This document shows, in pieces, positions 59,418 to 64,000 of a DNA stretch of 64,000 nt. This stretch comes from Acheta domesticus (lineage: Eukaryota > Arthropoda > Insecta > Orthoptera > Gryllidae). The notes beneath the pieces are model-generated. The model worked only from the letters and a program-made list of their open reading frames with translations, was not told the origin of the DNA and did no database searches. Position numbers and translations under genes: made by a program. How positions within the stretch are numbered: the first letter of the stretch is position 1; each line of letters begins with the position of its first letter. The stretch is taken from assembly GCA_031308135.1 (NCBI GenBank), contig JAHLJT010002771.1:1-64000 (forward strand). The letters run 5' to 3'.

Positions 59418-62349
59418 TTCATCCTTCCCCTTTTAAGCCACATAAGTGATTGATCTTTATTGATCTGCACCTTGTCCATTCTTTTTAGATATTGTCCATG
59501 GAGGAGTTTGTCCCTCCACGACTTCTTTAACATTTTTTGTGTCTCACATTTCATGTTTAGTAGTACCAAAAGTTCAGTGTCTGTGTTATTTGACGTGTCT
59601 TGCATAGTTTTCTTTGCAATGCTTTTTGCTACACTAACAATGCCTCTGTTTCCCATTCTTTGGTAAGATTTCATGACCTGCCTCATTAGAGGGTCATCTT
59701 GATGACCGACTACATACTTTCCCATTCCAACTATTGCATTGTGCCAGGAGGCTTCAATTTGTCTGAGGCCTCTTTCTCGTTCCTTACGTGACACATAAAG
59801 TCTATGTACATCAACTCGAGGGTGGGCGACATGATGCATCGTTAGCAGCTTTCTAGTTTTTCGATCCATGATGCGGATTTCTTGCTTAGTCCAGTCCGCT
59901 AGTCCGGAACTGTACTCCACTACAGGCACCGCCAGACTACCAATTGCAGATATTTTATTCCTGGAGTTCAGAGCAGACTGCAGGACAAGTCTCACTCTTC
60001 TGTAATACTCCTTGCGAATTCTCTCTTTCATTGTGTCGTTCGAGATGGTCTCACATTCTTCAATGCCCAGATATTTGTAAGTTTTACCTGGCTCAATATC
60101 TTGAATCACAGTGTGCATAATCAACTTCAACGCTCACTGACGTTGTCAGTTTTCCTCTTTTAAATTGATTTTTGCACATTTGTCAAGACCAAACTTCATG
60201 CAGATGTCATTGCTAAAGTCATTCACGACAGACAGCATTTGGGTGAGAATCGCTTCATTCTTAGCAAACACTTTCAGATCATCCATGTAAAAACAAGTGT
60301 GATACTGGCCTTTCATCACCATGGAGCTTGTAACCAAAGTCAGCTTGCGACAACTGTCTAGATAGTGGGATCAAACTAATGCAAAACAGCATAGGGGATA
60401 GTGAATCTCCTTGAAAAATACCCCTGTTGATCTGAATACTTCTGGTTTCTTCTGCTTCCTTTCTGCTCTGTATTAGTAATCTGGTGCTCCACGACTTCAT
60501 GCTAGCCTTGCAAAATTCAATAAGTCTAGGATGAAATCGATAGATCTCCAGGGTCTTCAAAATCCAATCGTGTGGTACACTATCAAAGGCTTTTTGGTAG
60601 TCAATCCAAGCCATGCTCAAATTACGTTTTCGTTTCTTTACGTCATTCAAGATGACTTTATTCAGTAGCAAGATTTCCTTACAGCCATAAGAACCTTTAC
60701 GACATCCTTTTTGTTCAGCTGGCATTAGATGATTCTTCTCTAGATGTCTGTATATATTGTCAGCTATGGCTGAAGTTATAACTTTGTACAGTACTGGCAG
60801 ACAAGTGATTGGCTTGTAGTTCTTCGCCAAAGAGCTGTCTCCCTCTTTGGGTAGCAGATACGTGATGCCGCGTGTGAGCCATTCCGGGAGTTCCTTTGGA
60901 TTTTCTAAAATTTTATTAATAGACTTTGGTAGATGCGGATGTAATGCTGTTAGTTTCTTAATCCAATAAATCTGAAACTTATCAATCCCGGGGGATTTCC
61001 AGTTTCCCATGTTCTTAATTGCTTGGAAGAGGTCGTCTTCCGAGAATTCGTGAACATCTTCCACTGTTTCCACAAGTTCATTTGCAGCATCAACTTCAGA
61101 TTGAAGCCAAGATTCATCTTTGTTGTAGGATCTGCTCTCTTCCCATATTGCTGCCCAAAATGCCTCGACATCATCTTCTGAAGGAGTGACAGCATTGCCA
61201 TTCGGTTTCTGAGTCAGATTGCGATAGAATTTCTTCGCGTCTGTTTCAAACAACCGATTCTGCACACGGAAATCTATTCTGCGTTTGTAGCGTCTAATTC
61301 GTTGAGCCCATGCTTGAATTTTCTCTTTTAGCTTCTCAACCTTAGCCTGCTGGTGTCATTTTCAATTTGGTATTTTTGTTCAACATTGAATATTTTTCGT
61401 TGAGCTTTAGAGGTGTGCGTTGATTTAGAAGATGTCTCAGCTAAGAGTGATATTTCGCGCCGGGTGTCGGCTATTCGTTTCATAATTCTCTTCATCCATG
61501 GGGGTACAGAGCTGTTTACTCTGTTTTGCTGTCGGTCGTCGGTGTTCTTGGCTGGCCCCAAAATTATCTGAGATACTAGATATTATTGCATATATGATGT
61601 GATTGATTTCAGTAATATCTAGATCTCTGCCTGGGATCTCTACCACCTCATTAAGACAGAATTCACTGTTTCTATCACTCTTTTAGCTTTGGCATTTTCG
61701 AATATTCTCCTCAACGGTTCGCGAGATTCAAACGGAAGTTGACTAACTCTATCTCGCGCCGAAGGAGATTTCGCATCATGTCCTTATCATGTAATTCATT
61801 GCCAGATGAATTTTCACCACTGACGTGTGTTTCACTGGAAAGAGATGAACCTTCCACGGGAACATCAGTTTCAAGTTATACATGTTCGTCATGTGGATTG
61901 TTCGGGCGAAGTACATACTCCGCATTTCTCTCAATGTCAGCAAGTTGTTCTGCTGTGAATTTTCCACTGCTGAGTATGTATCGTCGTTGACTGACAAGCT
62001 TCTTTGAGTCTAGGGTAGGTCTCATATCTGGGTTCCGCTCTCTCCATACCTTGAAAACTTCTATTTCTGAGCCCCCATTTTTCGCTTTTGCATAGTAAAA
62101 GCACCACATCACCTCCTTTAATTCATCCCGGGTCTCTCTCTGACGATGACTTCGAGCTACTGCCGGCTCTGGGTCCCTGGGACTAACATCCGTGGGATGG
62201 CCAGATGTCGACAAGGTGACATTAGCTCCGTTTCTGAGCAGGTATGGGACATTGGTAGAACAAGGCACGTTAAGATTCATTACATTGCTTGTTCTATCCA
62301 TTTTGCTCATTGGTTTGAATTGATTCGCAGGACGCAAGTTCGAGTTCAC
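59418..62349 (-). pseudogene. R4/Dong-like N-terminal region and reverse transcriptase
   Basis: Read on the minus strand from 62349: an N-terminal region (LKEVMWCFYYAKAKNGG, VWRERNPDMRPTLDSKKLV), a basic linker (61328-61646), then FETDAKKFYRNL, GNWKSPGIDKFQIYWIKKL, WIDYQKAFDSVPHDWI, INRGIFQGDSLSPMLFCIS and catalytic YMDDLK (FYMDDLKVFAKN). The thumb-like region continues at 59396-60130 (YKYLGIEE, LAVPVVEYSSGLADWTKQEI). At least four breaks separate these frames. The last residues of the 59396 frame are encoded by the hAT-like terminus. Not functional. Confidence 0.85.
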
Positions 62350-62830
62350 AGATCACACTTACCCTCGGGTTGTTTTCCTGCCATCCGTTACTGCGACCCA
62401 CAATGGCCTCGGGGTATCCCCCCGCAGGGCCCAGCAAGGGTTTCCCTCCGATCGCCAGTCGGCATTACTAAACCCTACGGGATTTTCACTGACTGCTGAA
62501 GGCAGCCTCCTTCGCTGGCTAATGCAAGGTTCGGGCCTCCACTCTAATCAGTGGCCTGGTGTACCAACCCAGTTTCTTTCCTGTACCCTCCATGGGCCGA
62601 TTACAGGAAGTCCAAAGGTTCATGACCCTTCCCTCTCTACTTACTTCCCACTCTCCTCAAAATGGAGTACTTCTTCGTCGGACCCCTCACCTTCAACCTA
62701 TTCAGCAAGGGAGGCCCTACCGGTAGCTAGGCTACCACTAGGACCGCTTAAACATCGTTTTCATAAAAACGGCTCCAAAGTTTTCAAAGAAAATCGCCTT
62801 TTAGGACGAGGTTTGAATGTTCTTTAATAT
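62350..62830 (-). other. R4/Dong-like LINE 5' leader
   Basis: GC-richer DNA without a supported frame, upstream of the N-terminal region on the minus strand. On the minus strand it includes TAGGGCCTCCCTTGCTG and AAGAAGTACTCC, near-matches to the leader of the LINE at 45383. Confidence 0.6.
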
Positions 62831-63323
62831 TCATAAAATAATATTTCCGTTCTGTCATTTGGAAACAAAAAATTAATACAGTTTTAAAAAATGTACTTCA
62901 GACAGCGGTAGATGGCAGCTGGCAAGAGTATGTGGCAAGTTCGAATAGATAAACGAGACCAAAGGAATAGAAAACTAATACGGAAATGTCTGTGCCATTC
63001 CATAGCAGCACAAGTTCTTAGTGAAATGTGTTCATCGAAAACGGATCTTTAAACAAGGTCATGTTTAATTCTACGAAAATATGAATATTTTAAGTTGTCG
63101 ACAAAAATAGTCGACCGCTCCGAATTTACTCCGTTTCCTGAAGGTAAAATGAATCATGTTGCTAAGCTGATGGATGCTATGTAAATTAGAATATGTATAT
63201 TATTTCATATTTCTTTGTTCGTTTCTTCTTCCAACTTTTGTTATAAGTTGTAAAATTAATTTTTTAGAAATTATTTAATACCTATTTTGAATTGCGTGCT
63301 TTAATTGAGTTAAATGTGTAAAG
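62831..63323. other. Diverged repeat and AT-rich DNA
   Basis: The first part (to about 63110) is related in inverse orientation to the repeat region at 48930-49930 (for example AACAAGGTCATGTTTAATTC). The rest has nothing recognisable. Confidence 0.4.
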
Positions 63324-64000
63324 CAGTGGCGTGCGGGTGGCAATTTTAGCAGGGGAAGCACTTTGAAGTCCAAGGTATAACCCGTCGAGGTGGGTTGGTC
63401 CACGTCCTGACGGGGGGATGCAGAGAAGGCTCTCAAGTATTCCTTTCTCCATTTTTTTCATCGTCTTGCTTTTCATTTCATGTCACGTATATTCTTTTCA
63501 CTCCTTTTTTCTTCCTCACTGGCCTTCTCTGTATGCTGAACGCCCACCCATGTGTTTGCCGTGCATGGCGACCCGTGTCGGAGGGAATGGGTGTCCTGGC
63601 AGTTGAGAGACCAGTTTGTTTCCCAACTAGTCCTGGTGCTACGCTTTTGGCTTGCACTAAGGGGTACGTCTACGTATTTTTGGGGGAACATTCCTTGTAG
63701 GTGTCAATACACTCGCTTTGGCCTCGGACTCTTCTAGACGGGCGGTCGGGAGCTAACCCACTCCCGATCAATCGGCTCGGACTAGGTCTTGTACTGACTC
63801 CAGGGTGAGCGGGGGGATCCACGGCCGGTTGCAGCGCTGTGACATTCCCCTACTATATCTCCGTGTCAGCCCTGGCACCCCAGTGGGGTGTCCCCTTGTT
63901 GGGCTCCATGGTGGGTGGGGGAGCACGGAGACGAATCTGCTTCAATCGTATGGAGCCCAAAACAAACCCCTTGCCCTCTTCCGCAAGGAAGAGGCGATGT
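63324..64000 (+). mobile_element. hAT-like terminus, then LINE 5' DNA running off the window
   Basis: CAGTGGCGTGCGGGTGG at 63324 looks like a hAT-type end, but I see no partner in the window. From about 63860 the GC-rich DNA (TGGGCTCCATGGTGG, CGTATGGAGCCCAAAA) resembles the 5' leader of an insect LINE and is cut by the window end. Short frames on both strands have no supported product. Confidence 0.4.

Larger units (their letters stand above)
52720..62830 (-). mobile_element. R4/Dong-like LINE, split by nested insertions
   Basis: Minus-strand element. Its 5' leader is about 62350-62830, its N-terminal and RT parts lie at 59418-62349, and its C-terminal zinc motif and restriction-like endonuclease lie at 52823-53487. 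The two halves are separated by a hAT-like element at 53488-59417 with TTCATCCT on both sides. Indels and stops break it throughout. The YMDD-type RT plus a C-terminal restriction-like endonuclease places it in the R2/R4/Dong group; the exact clade is inferred. Confidence 0.82.

Overview
The window reads as insect (arthropod) nuclear DNA: AT-rich, intron-bearing and packed with eukaryotic transposable elements, with no bacterial-style operons. A large-genome hemimetabolous insect would fit (an intron of about 9.9 kb, recent Ty3/Gypsy and several LINE clades), but the species cannot be named from sequence alone. I see two host genes, both on the plus strand. The first is the 3' part of a FACIT-like collagen gene: seven exons between 4220 and 10087, ending in a Cys-containing non-collagenous tail and a poly(A) signal. 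The second is a complete xyloside xylosyltransferase gene (XXYLT1, the orthologue of Drosophila shams): four exons from 28118 to 39898, encoding 369 residues with an N-terminal membrane anchor.

Layout. 1-4219: unassigned DNA with a GC-rich block at 2395-3480. 4220-10087: collagen. 10117-13473: intergenic DNA with an old hAT-like remnant. 13474-26833: an insertion cluster centred on (GT)n/(AT)n microsatellites. It holds a probable solo LTR, a full-length Ty3/Gypsy element (15164-23944) with almost identical 1.64-kb LTRs and a tRNA-Lys-type primer binding site, unclassified LTR-like DNA, and a hAT-like element (25622-26647) filled with a 20-bp GC-rich minisatellite. 26935-27919: two copies of a large foldback element just upstream of XXYLT1. 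28118-39898: XXYLT1, whose third intron contains a hAT-like element (33040-37460) that itself contains another hAT-like element, a mariner and LINE fragments. 39899-45370: XXYLT1 3' UTR and quiet DNA. 45383-48880: a broken endonuclease/RT LINE, interrupted by a solo LTR and two short LINE tails. 48930-50586: diverged repeats and two abutting MITEs. 50998-52719: a 5'-truncated CR1/L2/Jockey-type LINE. 52720-62830: a minus-strand R4/Dong-like LINE split by a hAT-like element with a perfect 8-bp target duplication, which is in turn split by a Ty3/Gypsy element with near-identical LTRs (three nested levels). 63324-64000: another hAT-like terminus and LINE 5' DNA running off the window.

Function. 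The two host genes do not form a pathway. A FACIT-like collagen acts in the extracellular matrix. XXYLT1 adds the second xylose to O-glucose glycans on EGF repeats (for example Notch) in the ER. Most of the window is a record of mobile-element insertion.

A recurring feature is single-base length change in homopolymers. It appears in four of seven collagen exons whose splice sites and intron phases are otherwise intact, in both LTR retrotransposon ORF sets, and as the only difference I see between the LTRs of each pair. This looks at least partly like residual long-read indel error, so the 'pseudogene' status of the young elements should be treated with caution.
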